Assembly (NCBI GenBank): GCA_963801035.1
Contig: CAWDDF010000003.1
Coordinates: 496,001-560,000, forward strand
DNA: 64,000 nt
DNA from: JACCZX01 sp963801035
GTDB taxonomy: Bacteria; Pseudomonadota; Gammaproteobacteria; Burkholderiales; Burkholderiaceae_F
Direction of reading: 5' to 3'
The first letter of the stretch is position 1, and every line of letters starts with the position of its first letter. The position numbers and the translations under genes were made by a program. The notes beneath the pieces are model-generated. The model was not told where the DNA came from and did no database searches. It saw only the letters and a list, made by a program, of their open reading frames with translations. Positions 52,797 through 61,448 of this stretch are shown in pieces.

Positions 52797-53965
52797 TCGC
52801 GACGGGCGCGCAAGCCACGATAGGTCCATGAGCGCCAAAGCGCCTCCAACGGCCCCTGCTTCATCTTCATCGGACCTAGCCATATGGAACTCAGCATGAT
52901 CTGGAACACAACGATCAGTACTGCTACCGCTGCAGTCTGCAGGTAACTGAGTCGCGGTCCCAGCTGTAACCCCCAGCCAGACAGCAGTACACCCATTGCA
53001 ATGGACTGCAGCAGATAGTTGGTGAGCGGCATGCGCCCAGCCGGTGCAAGCAAGGCAATCACGGCATGCGGCGCTTTTCGCAAGAACGCGGACGCATACA
53101 AGAACGAAAGCGCAATGCTCAGCAGCATCGGAACTGTCGCCGCCTGCGGCGTCGCCGCGAGTCCGTACGCTTCGATATGCGAAAGCATCGAGTAGCCATA
53201 GAGCAATGACGCCGGCAATCCGATCAGCAGCCCCAACGTCGAAGCGGTGCGCCATGCGCGCGCGTCCAGCTGCTGTAGCCACCCCGCGCGCTGCGCCAGC
53301 ATGCCGGTCAGCATCAGCGCAACGGTCAGTGGCAGCCCAAGAAAATTTCCAAATATGAGCTCGCGGAACTCGGTGATGCGCACGGGCAATTGCTCAAGAT
53401 AGCTGCCATAGCTGAATACCTCGATGTTTCTCTCCACTTTAGCCACATACTCCGCTGGCAGCGTCGACGCAGGTTCGATCAACATGAAAGTTGCCGCAAC
53501 GAAGACAGCCATGCCGATCCACCAGTTTCGCGCGGCGCGCCCAATGCCAGCGACATCTCTATCGACGTAGAGCAGCAGCACCAGCCCTGCAACGGCATAC
53601 ATCTGAGTAATGTCGCCGAAATAGAAGAACACGCCGTGCAGAATGCCGAACACAAACAGGAAAAGCATCCGGCGCCGATAGATTCTGTGCGGCTCCGGTG
53701 TCATCGTTTTGAGTTTCGCGTACAGGAATGAAAAGCCGGCGCCGAAGAGCATTGCGAACAACGGCATGAACTTGACGTTGGCGAAGGCAGCCGTCGCGAA
53801 GAGCACCGCCCGATCAAGCCATCCCGAGTCCGGCCTCAGGTAACCGATCGGATTTGTAGCGCCGTACAAAAACGACTGGATGTTGACGAGGAGAATTCCA
53901 AACAGCGCGAAACCGCGCAGCGCATCAATGCGCTCGTCGCGCACCGTCGCGCTCGGGCTATGCAT
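52793..53965 (-). CDS. DUF418-family membrane protein (YeiB-like)
   Basis: 390 residues with about ten hydrophobic segments. The opening RDERIDALRGFALFGILLVNIQSF and the C-terminal block PLTNYLLQSI, ISSIWL-type WLGPMKMKQGPLEALWRSWTY are the DUF418 hallmarks. The start is ATG 53965 inside the end of coaD (8-base overlap); the frame is open 28 codons further but only over coaD. Function unknown; a transport role is often guessed. Convergent with the MOSC gene, sharing four bases. Confidence 0.87.
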   Translation of the reverse strand: MHSPSATVRDERIDALRGFALFGILLVNIQSFLYGATNPIGYLRPDSGWLDRAVLFATAAFANVKFMPLFAMLFGAGFSFLYAKLKTMTPEPHRIYRRRMLFLFVFGILHGVFFYFGDITQMYAVAGLVLLLYVDRDVAGIGRAARNWWIGMAVFVAATFMLIEPASTLPAEYVAKVERNIEVFSYGSYLEQLPVRITEFRELIFGNFLGLPLTVALMLTGMLAQRAGWLQQLDARAWRTASTLGLLIGLPASLLYGYSMLSHIEAYGLAATPQAATVPMLLSIALSFLYASAFLRKAPHAVIALLAPAGRMPLTNYLLQSIAMGVLLSGWGLQLGPRLSYLQTAAVAVLIVVFQIMLSSIWLGPMKMKQGPLEALWRSWTYRGLRARRD

Positions 53966-54464
53966 CGGTCGGCGGCTTCGCTCCCATCTGAGCCATCTTG
54001 GCTTTGAGCCAGCGCTCGACCGATGGGAACACGAACTTGCTGACGTCACCTCCCATCAAAGCGATCTCGCGCACGATGCTGCCCGAGATGAACTGATACT
54101 GATCGGACGGCGTCAGGAACATCGTTTCGACGTCGGGCAGCAAGTATCGATTCATACCGGCCATCTGAAATTCGTACTCGAAATCCGATACGGCGCGTAA
54201 ACCGCGCACCACCACTCGCGCGTTCTGTTCGCGCACGAAGTCTTTTAATAGTCCGCGAAACCCACCCACTTCGACGTTCGGATAATGCGACAACACTTCG
54301 CGCGCTATCGCGATGCGTTCGTTCAAATCAAAGAATGGTTTCTTGGCCCGGCTGTCGGCCACTCCGACGACCAACTTGGTAAACAGCCCAGCCGCACGTC
54401 GGACGAGGTCTTCATGGCCGCGCGTCAGCGGATCAAACGTGCCTGGATACACCGCGATCACCAT
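53958..54464 (-). CDS. coaD: phosphopantetheine adenylyltransferase
   Basis: 168 residues. It joins ATP and 4'-phosphopantetheine to dephospho-CoA. The nucleotidyltransferase motif YPGTFDPLTRGHEDLVRRA with the TxGH-type histidine, RGLRAVSDFEYEFQMAGMNR and the ISGSIVRE signature are all present. It follows rsmD on the same strand after 45 bases, the usual order. Confidence 0.97.
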   Translation of the reverse strand: MVIAVYPGTFDPLTRGHEDLVRRAAGLFTKLVVGVADSRAKKPFFDLNERIAIAREVLSHYPNVEVGGFRGLLKDFVREQNARVVVRGLRAVSDFEYEFQMAGMNRYLLPDVETMFLTPSDQYQFISGSIVREIALMGGDVSKFVFPSVERWLKAKMAQMGAKPPTDA

Positions 54465-54509
54465 TCTTGTCTCCCGCTGACGGTTGTTCGATTAAAACTG
54501 GGCCGGCGA

Positions 54510-55202
54510 TTATGCAGAATAAGGATGGAGCAAATAAGAATGCACACGTCCGGCACGTGCGTTGCGTACGACCTTTAGGCACTGGCGCTCCAATAGAGAC
54601 GCGTCAAGCGCTGTGCCGCTTTCCGCATAGATCAGCCCGTCGGGAGCGATGAGTCGCACGCCGGCCGCCAACGCCGGCGCCAGTAACCCCGAATCAAATG
54701 GCGGATCAATGAAGATGATGTCAAACGAAGCATCAGGCCAGCGTGCAGCAGCCGTGAGCGCGTCGCCCGCGATGATATCGACCTGATCGGCGGCCAGCTT
54801 GCGTTTGGTCGACGACAGCTGATCGACCAGTTGCCGATTGTTCTCGATCAACGTGACATGTCGAGCGCCGCGCGACGCAAGCTCGAAACCCAGCGCGCCA
54901 GTGCCGGCGAAAAAATCGAGCCCGCGAACGTCCTCCAGCGCCGGAACATGATGTTCGATCCAATTGAACAGCGTTTCTCGCACGCGGTCGGGCGTCGGTC
55001 GCAACCCCCGCACATCGACGACCGGCAGCGGCGTGCGCTTCCATTGCCCGCCGATGATACGGACGCGATTCGGCGCGCGGGCCGTCACGTTTGCAACGCG
55101 GCGCTTTGTTACACTAGTTTTCGACCGTCCCCCGAGTGTTTCACGGGATTCTCGGGCGGCCTTCTCGCCTTTCGACTCGCTTTTACTCCTGACTTTAGCC
55201 AT
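54510..55202 (-). CDS. rsmD: 16S rRNA (guanine966-N2)-methyltransferase
   Basis: 230 residues. SAM site LDFFAGTGALGFELASRGA, catalytic motif IIFIDPPFDSG and the substrate region VRIIGGQWKRTPLPV, LRPTPDRVRETLFNWI. A basic, Ser/Lys/Arg-rich N-terminal tail of about 45 residues precedes the domain. The ATG at 55202 is used because the open frame upstream runs over ftsY on the other strand; only six bases separate the two start codons. It methylates G966 of 16S rRNA. Confidence 0.94.
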   Translation of the reverse strand: MAKVRSKSESKGEKAARESRETLGGRSKTSVTKRRVANVTARAPNRVRIIGGQWKRTPLPVVDVRGLRPTPDRVRETLFNWIEHHVPALEDVRGLDFFAGTGALGFELASRGARHVTLIENNRQLVDQLSSTKRKLAADQVDIIAGDALTAAARWPDASFDIIFIDPPFDSGLLAPALAAGVRLIAPDGLIYAESGTALDASLLERQCLKVVRNARAGRVHSYLLHPYSA

Positions 55203-55208
55203 CGCTCG

Positions 55209-56153
55209 ATGATAAGTCCCGGGTCTTCCGGAGGTTCGAAGAGCGGCTGGCTGTCGCGACTGAAGAGCGGTCTCAGCAAGACACGCGTCAACATCGTCGG
55301 ATTGTTTTCCGGCGGCGTTGTCGACGAAGAATTCCTCGAACAGCTCGAGTTGGCGCTGATCGGCGCCGACGTTGGAGTCGCGACCGCCGAGCATCTGATC
55401 GAGGCTCTGCGGGCGCGCATCAAGCTGCACGGGCTGTTGACGCAGGACGAAGTGAAGCGTGCATTGAGTGATGAGATCACTCTGTTGCTGGCCCCAGCGG
55501 AAGGCAGCATCGACTTTTCGAAAGGTCGGCCGCTCGTGATCATGGTGGCCGGGGTCAACGGCGCGGGCAAGACGACATCGATAGGAAAGCTCGCCAAGTG
55601 GCTCGCGGGCCTACGTAAGTCGGTCCTGCTGGCGGCAGGCGACACTTTTCGCGCGGCGGCGCGCGAGCAGCTCGCGATCTGGGGTGCGCGTAATGACGTC
55701 GAGGTAATCGCGCAAAGCGGCGGCGATCCGGCAGCGGTGGTGTTCGATGCGGTGTCTGCCGCTAAAGCCCGCGGCGTCGACGTGTTGATTGCGGACACCG
55801 CCGGACGCTTGCCTACACAGCAGCACCTCATGGAAGAATTGAAAAGGATCAAGCGCGCGCAGGACAAGGCGATGCCCGGCGCACCGCATCAGGTGATTCT
55901 GATCATCGACGGCACTAACGGGCAGAACGCCATCGCACAAGTGCAGGCATTCGACGATGCAGTCGGACTGACCGGACTGATCATCACCAAGCTCGACGGA
56001 ACCGCCAAGGGCGGTGTATTGGCCGCGATTGTCGAAGCAAGGCGCAAGCACGGACGGCAGCTGCCGATTCTGTTCATCGGTGTCGGCGAAGCGATCGAAG
56101 ATCTGCAGCCGTTCGTGGCGCGCGACTTTGCCAACGCGTTATTGGGAGCGTGA
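55209..56153 (+). CDS. ftsY: signal recognition particle receptor
   Basis: 314 residues, essentially the NG domain alone: WLSRLKSGLSKTRVNIVGLF, GVNGAGKTTSIGKLAKWL, the RDTFRAAA-type GDTFRAAAREQL, DTAGRLPTQ and TKLDGTAKGG. The acidic A domain of E. coli FtsY is absent, as in many Betaproteobacteria. It docks ribosomes with SRP at the membrane. The frame is open back to 54831 but those codons lie in rsmD on the other strand; the ATG at 55209 is used. Confidence 0.95.
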   Translation: MISPGSSGGSKSGWLSRLKSGLSKTRVNIVGLFSGGVVDEEFLEQLELALIGADVGVATAEHLIEALRARIKLHGLLTQDEVKRALSDEITLLLAPAEGSIDFSKGRPLVIMVAGVNGAGKTTSIGKLAKWLAGLRKSVLLAAGDTFRAAAREQLAIWGARNDVEVIAQSGGDPAAVVFDAVSAAKARGVDVLIADTAGRLPTQQHLMEELKRIKRAQDKAMPGAPHQVILIIDGTNGQNAIAQVQAFDDAVGLTGLIITKLDGTAKGGVLAAIVEARRKHGRQLPILFIGVGEAIEDLQPFVARDFANALLGA

Positions 56154-57613
56154 TGCTGCTGGCGGCAGTCGATCTCGGCTCGAACAGCTTCCGGCTCGAA
56201 ATCGGCAAAGTCGAAGGTACTCATATCGCCCGTCACGGCTATTGGAAGGAAACCGTTCGACTGGCAGCTGGACTCGACGAGGCCAACAAGCTCAGCAAAA
56301 AGTCGATCGATATAGCAGTTGAGACCTTGGCGCGAATGAACGAACGCCTGCGTGGCATGAAAAGCGAACACGTGCGGGCAGTCGGCACACAATCATTACG
56401 GCAGGCGCGCAACCTGAATCAGTTTCTGCTCGAGGCTCAAGACGCGCTTGGCTTTCCGATCGAAGTGATTTCCGGGCGCGAAGAAGCGCGGCTCGTTTTC
56501 GAAGGGTGCATGCATACGCTGCCGCCATCGAACGCCCGCCGGCTGATCGTCGACATTGGCGGCGCCTCCACCGAAGTCATCGTCGGAAAGGGATTCGAAG
56601 CAGAACATGCCGAGTCATTCAAGGTCGGCTGTGTTAATACGTCACTGCGTTTTTTCAAAGATGGACGCATCGATCGATCGAGCTTGAAAAAAGCGCAGGT
56701 CGCTGCTGCTGCAGAGCTCGAAGAAGCGGTGTCCGTCTTCTCTCGTGGGCATTGGGACGAGACTTTCGGTTCGAGCGGAACGATAGGCGCGGTGTCCGAC
56801 ATCCTGCGAACGCAAGGTTGGACCGACGGCACGATTACGCCACACGGGTTGCTGACGCTGCGATACGCACTGCTTGATGCGGGCGAAATCAAAAATATCC
56901 GGCTGGCCGGCATGAAGCCCGACCGACAGGAGGTCCTCGCCGGGGGCGTTGCGGTCCTGACGGCAGTATTTGATTCCTTCGATATCGAAGAAATGCGCCC
57001 GGCGCGCGGGGCGTTGCGCGTCGGCGTACTGTACGACCTGCTCGGCAGGCGTGAGCGAAAGGATCTGCGCGACTCAAGTGTGGTTCGAATGCAGACCCGT
57101 TTCGGCGTCGATCGCGCACAAGCTCAACGCGTCGCCACCCTCGCCGCACAATTTTGTTCGGCTCTCAACGTAGCTACAAGCGACGAGACCGCGCACAGAT
57201 TGCGCTGGGCAGCGTTGCTGCACGAAGTAGGCTTTGCCATTTCGCACAACGACTATCACAAGCACGCGGCGTATCTGCTTGGACACAGCGACATCGCCGG
57301 ATTTTCGGCGTCTGATCAGGAACGGGTTGCTACGCTGGTCTTGGCGCAGCGCGGCAACTTGAAGAAAGTGCAATCCGCCCTGGAAGACCACGAAGTTGCT
57401 GCGGCGATCTTGTCGTTGCGATTGGCTGTGATCGTCGCCCACGCGCGGCGGCCAGTGGAGCTACCCGCTTGGTCCGTGAAATTCGGGAAAACAATTGAGT
57501 TCGGTTTAGCGAGCGACTGGCTGACGCGACATCCGCTCACTCAGTACCTATTGGAAGAGGAAGCGGCGCACTGGGAGCGTGTGGGTGTCACGTTTGCACT
57601 GAACCCACTGTAG
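56153..57613 (+). CDS. ppx: exopolyphosphatase/guanosine pentaphosphatase
   Basis: 486 residues of the Ppx/GppA family: AVDLGSNSFRLEIGKVEG, VRAVGTQSLRQARN, DIGGASTEVIVG and GSSGTIGAVSDIL in the two actin-like domains, then an HD-like helical domain (LRWAALLHEVGFAISHNDYHKH). It releases phosphate from polyphosphate ends. The ATG at 56153 overlaps the ftsY stop as TGATG; a GTG at 56150 is also possible. It faces sixA-ppk1, giving a polyphosphate cluster. Confidence 0.94.
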   Translation: MLLAAVDLGSNSFRLEIGKVEGTHIARHGYWKETVRLAAGLDEANKLSKKSIDIAVETLARMNERLRGMKSEHVRAVGTQSLRQARNLNQFLLEAQDALGFPIEVISGREEARLVFEGCMHTLPPSNARRLIVDIGGASTEVIVGKGFEAEHAESFKVGCVNTSLRFFKDGRIDRSSLKKAQVAAAAELEEAVSVFSRGHWDETFGSSGTIGAVSDILRTQGWTDGTITPHGLLTLRYALLDAGEIKNIRLAGMKPDRQEVLAGGVAVLTAVFDSFDIEEMRPARGALRVGVLYDLLGRRERKDLRDSSVVRMQTRFGVDRAQAQRVATLAAQFCSALNVATSDETAHRLRWAALLHEVGFAISHNDYHKHAAYLLGHSDIAGFSASDQERVATLVLAQRGNLKKVQSALEDHEVAAAILSLRLAVIVAHARRPVELPAWSVKFGKTIEFGLASDWLTRHPLTQYLLEEEAAHWERVGVTFALNPL

Positions 57614-57629
57614 CGCCGATGGATTGCGG

Positions 57630-58094
57630 CTAGACCAGGTCAGGATTTATCACTGCACGCAAAACGATTTGGGCGTCGCCTTCATTTTCGCGCTGGCTCA
57701 GCCACCAGAGCCCGCCTTTCTTCAGTGACCAGTCGAGTGCCCGGCCGGTGAGCAATTGGCTCGCGACAAGCCCCAATGTCGGTTGATGTCCGACGACGAC
57801 AATTGCCACCTTCGAATTGGGCCAGTCAGCAGCGGCCAGCACGTCAGCCGGGCGCGCGGCCGGCGCGAGCTCCTTGATCGTTCGCAATTTGTGATGCGAA
57901 ACTTCGGCAAGCGCTTGCGCCGTCTGTTGCGCCCGTCGAGCTGGGCTCACATAGATTTTTGCGGTCTGCGGTAAACGTGTCTGCAGCCACTCCGCTATCC
58001 GGCGCGCCTGCTTCTCGCCTTTCGCCGTCAGCTTTCGGTCCAGATCGGGCTCGCCTGGCTCGGCATCTGCGTGACGCCACAAGATCAGTTCCAC
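57630..58094 (-). CDS. sixA: phosphohistidine phosphatase
   Basis: 154 residues. RHG motif LILWRHADAEPGEPDLDRKLT with the catalytic histidine, and the second histidine in VIVVVGHQPTLG. SixA removes phosphate from histidine in phosphotransfer proteins; in E. coli its known target is NPr of the nitrogen PTS, and ptsN is in this window. It overlaps ppk1 by one base and is likely made with it. Confidence 0.92.
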   Translation of the reverse strand: MELILWRHADAEPGEPDLDRKLTAKGEKQARRIAEWLQTRLPQTAKIYVSPARRAQQTAQALAEVSHHKLRTIKELAPAARPADVLAAADWPNSKVAIVVVGHQPTLGLVASQLLTGRALDWSLKKGGLWWLSQRENEGDAQIVLRAVINPDLV

Positions 58095-60205
58095 TACGTT
58101 TCGTCCACGCTGACGGCCAGCTTTGCCAGCAGTTCATGCTGTGCGGAGCGGCCGCGGCCGCTGAGTTTGGGCGCCACATAGTCTCCGTCCCGCTGCAGGA
58201 TCCAAGCGTCCTGCGTGTCCTCGAGATAAGGCGTCAGCCCTTCATCGACGACGCGCTTGCAGAGCTTCGGGTTAAGCACCGGCCACGCGATCTCGATGCG
58301 CCGAAACAGATTGCGCCCCATCCAGTCGGCACTCGACAAATACACCCTTGGCGAGCCACCGTTGCGAAAGTAATAGATACGATGATGCTCCAGAAAACGT
58401 CCGACGATCGAGCGCACACGGATGTTCTCCGACAATCCCTTGACACCAGGGCGGAGCGCGCATGCACCGCGCACGATCAAGTCGATCTTTACACCGGCTT
58501 GCGAGGCGTCATACAGCGCATTAATCGTGGCTTCGTCGGTCAAGGCATTCATCTTCGCGATCATGCGCGCTGGTTTGCCGCTACTGGCCAACTTCACCTC
58601 GTTGGCCAACGCGCGTAGCAGATTGCGGTGCAGAGTGAAAGGTGCCATCCACAGATGCCTTAATCGCTCGACCTTGGTAAGGCTCGTCATATGCAGGAAC
58701 GCCTTTTCCATGTCGGCGCAAATTTCCGGATTGGCTGTCAGCATGCCGAAGTCCGTATAGAGCTTCGTTGTCGCCGCGTGGTAGTTACCGGTACCAAGGT
58801 GCGCATAGCGAACCAGCGTTGGGCGGTTGCGAACTTCTTCGCGCCTTAATACCAACGTCATTTTGCCGTGCGTCTTCAGTCCGAGTACTCCGTAGACGAC
58901 CTGCGCACCAACCGCTTCCAGCCGCTCCGCGAGATTGATGTTCGCTTCCTCATCGAAGCGCGCCTTCAGCTCGACGATCGCCGTTACCTCTTTGCCGCGA
59001 CGCGCCGCCTCCTCGAGGATGTCTACCATCACGGAGCTGATGCCCGTTCGGTACAACGTCATACGAATCGCCGCAACACGTGGATCGACTGCTGACTGAC
59101 GCAAGAATTCGATCACCGGCTCAAAGCTTTCGAACGGATGGTGGAGCAGGATGTCTGCCTGCTTCATCGCTCCGAACATGTCGGAGCTGTGCGCCACTTT
59201 GCGTGGCCAGGCGGGCGCAAAGGCCGGCCAGCGCAGTTTCGGTTGCGTCAAAAGATCGACCAGTTGATTCAGGCGAACCAGGTTGACGGGCCCGTCAACC
59301 TGAAACACCGCCTCGCTCGGAATCTGAAACTGCTCCTGCAGCAGCTGCTGCAGCGGTAGCGGGCATGTACGCAGTATCTCGAGCCGAACAGCGTTACCAA
59401 AATGGCGTTGCGTCAGCTCCATGCGCATTGCCTGCCGCAGGTTGTGCACCTCGCGCTCATCGACCGTCAAATCGGAATCGCGCGTGACTCGGAACTGCGA
59501 GAAGCCGCTGATCTCGCGGCCCGGAAACAGGTCCTGCAAATGGGCGCGAATGGCGGACGTAAGTAGCACGAACGCTTGCTTACCCGGCGTCAGTTTTGCC
59601 GGAAGCGGAATGACACGCGGCAAAACCCGCGGCACCTTGAGGATGGCGATTGCTGAGGGCCGCCCGAAGGCGTCCTTACCCTCGAGCTGCATGATGAAAT
59701 TCAGTGATTTGTTAAGTACCTGCGGGAACGGATGCGACGGATCGAGCCCGATCGGTGCCAGCAGCGGTTTGACTTCGCGCTGTACGTAGTCACGCAACCA
59801 CGCTTTCTGTGCGGCTGTACGCTGTGCATGATTGATGATCACGATGTTCTGCTTTGCCAGCGCCGGCATGATCGTATCGTTGTAGAGCGAATACTGCCGA
59901 GCCACGAGCTGGTGCGCTCGTTCCAGTACGGTGGTGTAGACCCGCGCTGACGCGCCGGCACCCTCCGTCAGATCGGACACACGCACCTCGAAGAACTCGT
60001 CGAGGTTGGATGAAACAATGCAGACGTAGCGCAGCCGCTCGGCAAGCGGGACCGATGCGCGTGCCGCCATTGCAAGCACGCGTTCATTGAACGCCAGTAG
60101 CGAGAGCTCCCGGTTCAGATACAAATCGTCCGGAGCGACCAACGACTTGTCTCGCTTGGAGTGATTATTTTTGTGCTTCGGTTTTCGATCGTGCCGGCGA
60201 ACCAT
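58094..60205 (-). CDS. ppk1: polyphosphate kinase 1
   Basis: 703 residues. N-terminal LYLNRELSLLAFNERVLAMA, head region with VRVSDLTEGA, then two PLD-like catalytic halves: DEEANINLAERLEAVG, VVYGVLGLKTHGKMTLVLR carrying the autophosphorylated histidine, and SADWMGRNLFRRIE. It makes polyphosphate from ATP at the membrane. A basic N-terminal tail of about 20 residues precedes the family start. Divergent from rpoH. Confidence 0.97.
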   Translation of the reverse strand: MVRRHDRKPKHKNNHSKRDKSLVAPDDLYLNRELSLLAFNERVLAMAARASVPLAERLRYVCIVSSNLDEFFEVRVSDLTEGAGASARVYTTVLERAHQLVARQYSLYNDTIMPALAKQNIVIINHAQRTAAQKAWLRDYVQREVKPLLAPIGLDPSHPFPQVLNKSLNFIMQLEGKDAFGRPSAIAILKVPRVLPRVIPLPAKLTPGKQAFVLLTSAIRAHLQDLFPGREISGFSQFRVTRDSDLTVDEREVHNLRQAMRMELTQRHFGNAVRLEILRTCPLPLQQLLQEQFQIPSEAVFQVDGPVNLVRLNQLVDLLTQPKLRWPAFAPAWPRKVAHSSDMFGAMKQADILLHHPFESFEPVIEFLRQSAVDPRVAAIRMTLYRTGISSVMVDILEEAARRGKEVTAIVELKARFDEEANINLAERLEAVGAQVVYGVLGLKTHGKMTLVLRREEVRNRPTLVRYAHLGTGNYHAATTKLYTDFGMLTANPEICADMEKAFLHMTSLTKVERLRHLWMAPFTLHRNLLRALANEVKLASSGKPARMIAKMNALTDEATINALYDASQAGVKIDLIVRGACALRPGVKGLSENIRVRSIVGRFLEHHRIYYFRNGGSPRVYLSSADWMGRNLFRRIEIAWPVLNPKLCKRVVDEGLTPYLEDTQDAWILQRDGDYVAPKLSGRGRSAQHELLAKLAVSVDET

Positions 60206-60294
60206 AGTGAGTCACGATGACAGTTGCGTGACGCGGTCGCAAGCGCCTTGAGGCAGACGGCTTGTTAGTGTGCGCTCACTATCACTATCCCGAG

Positions 60295-60303
60295 TGTTAT
60301 AGT
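60295..60303 (+). promoter_or_regulatory. extended -10 promoter candidate for rpoH
   Basis: TGT followed by TATAGT (60298-60303) matches the extended -10 form TGnTATAAT at all but one position. No good -35 is seen at the right distance, which this form can do without. Transcription from here would begin near 60310, about 30 bases before the CIRCE operator. Confidence 0.4.
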
Positions 60304-60340
60304 CGGAATTGAACTCTACGCAGACCTCCTGCTCTAAGAC

Positions 60341-60367
60341 TTAGCACTCGAATGACGCGAGTGCTAA
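60341..60367. promoter_or_regulatory. CIRCE operator (HrcA site) upstream of rpoH
   Basis: TTAGCACTC (60341-60349), a 9-base spacer, and GAGTGCTAA (60359-60367): an exact match to the CIRCE consensus arms and spacing. HrcA binds CIRCE and represses heat-shock genes. The site ends 23 bases before the rpoH start chosen here, within the 5' leader, so HrcA would block or stall transcription of the sigma factor gene. Confidence 0.95.
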
Positions 60368-60390
60368 GCTAAATGGAACTGGAGAAATAC

Positions 60391-61302
60391 GTGGCGAGAA
60401 AGATGAAGTCGGTCGGAAATGCATTGATTCCCATGGGCTCGCAAGCGCTTGCGCTGGGCCCCGGGAGTCTGGGCAGCATTGACGCATACATTCAAGCGGT
60501 GAATCGGGTGCCGATGCTGACACCTGAAGAAGAGCTTCGTTTGGCCCGTGAGTTCCGCGACGACAACAATTTAGATTCGGCAGGTCGACTGGTGATGTCC
60601 CACCTACGGCTGGTGGTGGCTGTTGCCCGCAACTATTTGGGCTATGGCCTGCCGCATGCCGACCTGATTCAGGAGGGAAATATCGGCTTGATGAAAGCGG
60701 TCAAGCGGTTTGACCCCGAGCGCGGCGTTCGACTCGTGTCGTTCGCCCTGCACTGGATACGGGCAGAGATTCATGAATTCGTGCTGAAAAACTGGCGGCT
60801 GGTTAAAGTTGCTACGACCAAGGCGCAGCGAAAGCTGTTCTTCAATCTGCGCAGCATGAAGCAGGGGCTCGGAACGATGTCGCAGGACCAGGTCGGCGAA
60901 ATCGCGCGCGAACTTAAGGTCAAGCGCGAAGACGTTTCGGAAATGGAAACCCGACTTTCGGGCGGAGACGTCGCGCTCGAGGGCCGCATTGACGACGGCG
61001 ATGAGGAATTTGCGCCGATTGCGTATCTTGCAGATGCTGATTCGGAGCCGACGCAGGTGCTTCAGCGTCGTGAGTACGACGTGTTGCAGAGCGAAGGCGT
61101 ACGGGACGCGCTGGAAGAGCTCGACCCGCGAAGCCGCCGGATCGTCGAGGCGCGTTGGCTGAATGAAGACGGCGATGGCAAGGTAGGAACTTCTACCCTC
61201 CATGACCTCGCACAGGAATTCGGCGTGTCGGCGGAACGAATTCGCCAGATCGAGGCCAAAGCTTTTCAGAAGATGCGAAGCGCTTTGGCGGAGCACGCAT
61301 AA
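60391..61302 (+). CDS. rpoH: RNA polymerase sigma-32 (heat-shock) factor
   Basis: 303 residues. Region 2 (DLIQEGNIGLMKAVKRFDPERGVRLVSFALHWIRAEI), the RpoH box QRKLFFNLRSMKQ, and region 4.2 (TLHDLAQEFGVSAERIRQIEAKAFQKM). The GTG at 60391 with GGAG six bases before it is preferred over the ATG at 60373, which lies five bases after the CIRCE operator with no ribosome site. It directs heat-shock transcription; the CIRCE site places it under HrcA, linking the two heat-shock systems. Confidence 0.93.
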   Translation: MARKMKSVGNALIPMGSQALALGPGSLGSIDAYIQAVNRVPMLTPEEELRLAREFRDDNNLDSAGRLVMSHLRLVVAVARNYLGYGLPHADLIQEGNIGLMKAVKRFDPERGVRLVSFALHWIRAEIHEFVLKNWRLVKVATTKAQRKLFFNLRSMKQGLGTMSQDQVGEIARELKVKREDVSEMETRLSGGDVALEGRIDDGDEEFAPIAYLADADSEPTQVLQRREYDVLQSEGVRDALEELDPRSRRIVEARWLNEDGDGKVGTSTLHDLAQEFGVSAERIRQIEAKAFQKMRSALAEHA

Positions 61303-61356
61303 GACGCGTTGTAACGCTGAGCGAACCGTGACTTCTGGTTGGTTGGTTGAAGCAAG

Positions 61357-61397
61357 GTCCGCCTCTGTAATTCCCCCTCTCCTCCGATGAGGCGGAC
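61357..61397 (+). ncRNA. rpoH 3'UTR hairpin with C/U-rich loop, candidate small RNA
   Basis: GTCCGCCTC (61357-61365) and GAGGCGGAC (61389-61397) pair perfectly around a 23-base loop holding a run of C and T (TTCCCCCTCTCCTCC). Such a loop is complementary to Shine-Dalgarno sequences. A strong terminator begins six bases later. Hairpin with anti-ribosome-site loop plus terminator is the layout of CcsR/'cuckoo'-type small RNAs in other Proteobacteria. No expression evidence is available. Confidence 0.4.
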
Positions 61398-61402
61398 ACT
61401 CA

Positions 61403-61429
61403 AGCCCCGGCACGCCCGGGGCTTTTTTT
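61403..61429 (+). terminator. rho-independent terminator after rpoH
   Basis: Stem AGCCCCGG (61403-61410) / CCGGGGCT (61416-61423), 5-base loop, then seven T. It ends the rpoH transcript and excludes the TTG at 61428 as a start for the next gene. Confidence 0.93.
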
Positions 61430-61448
61430 GGATGCTCGATACGTGGCG

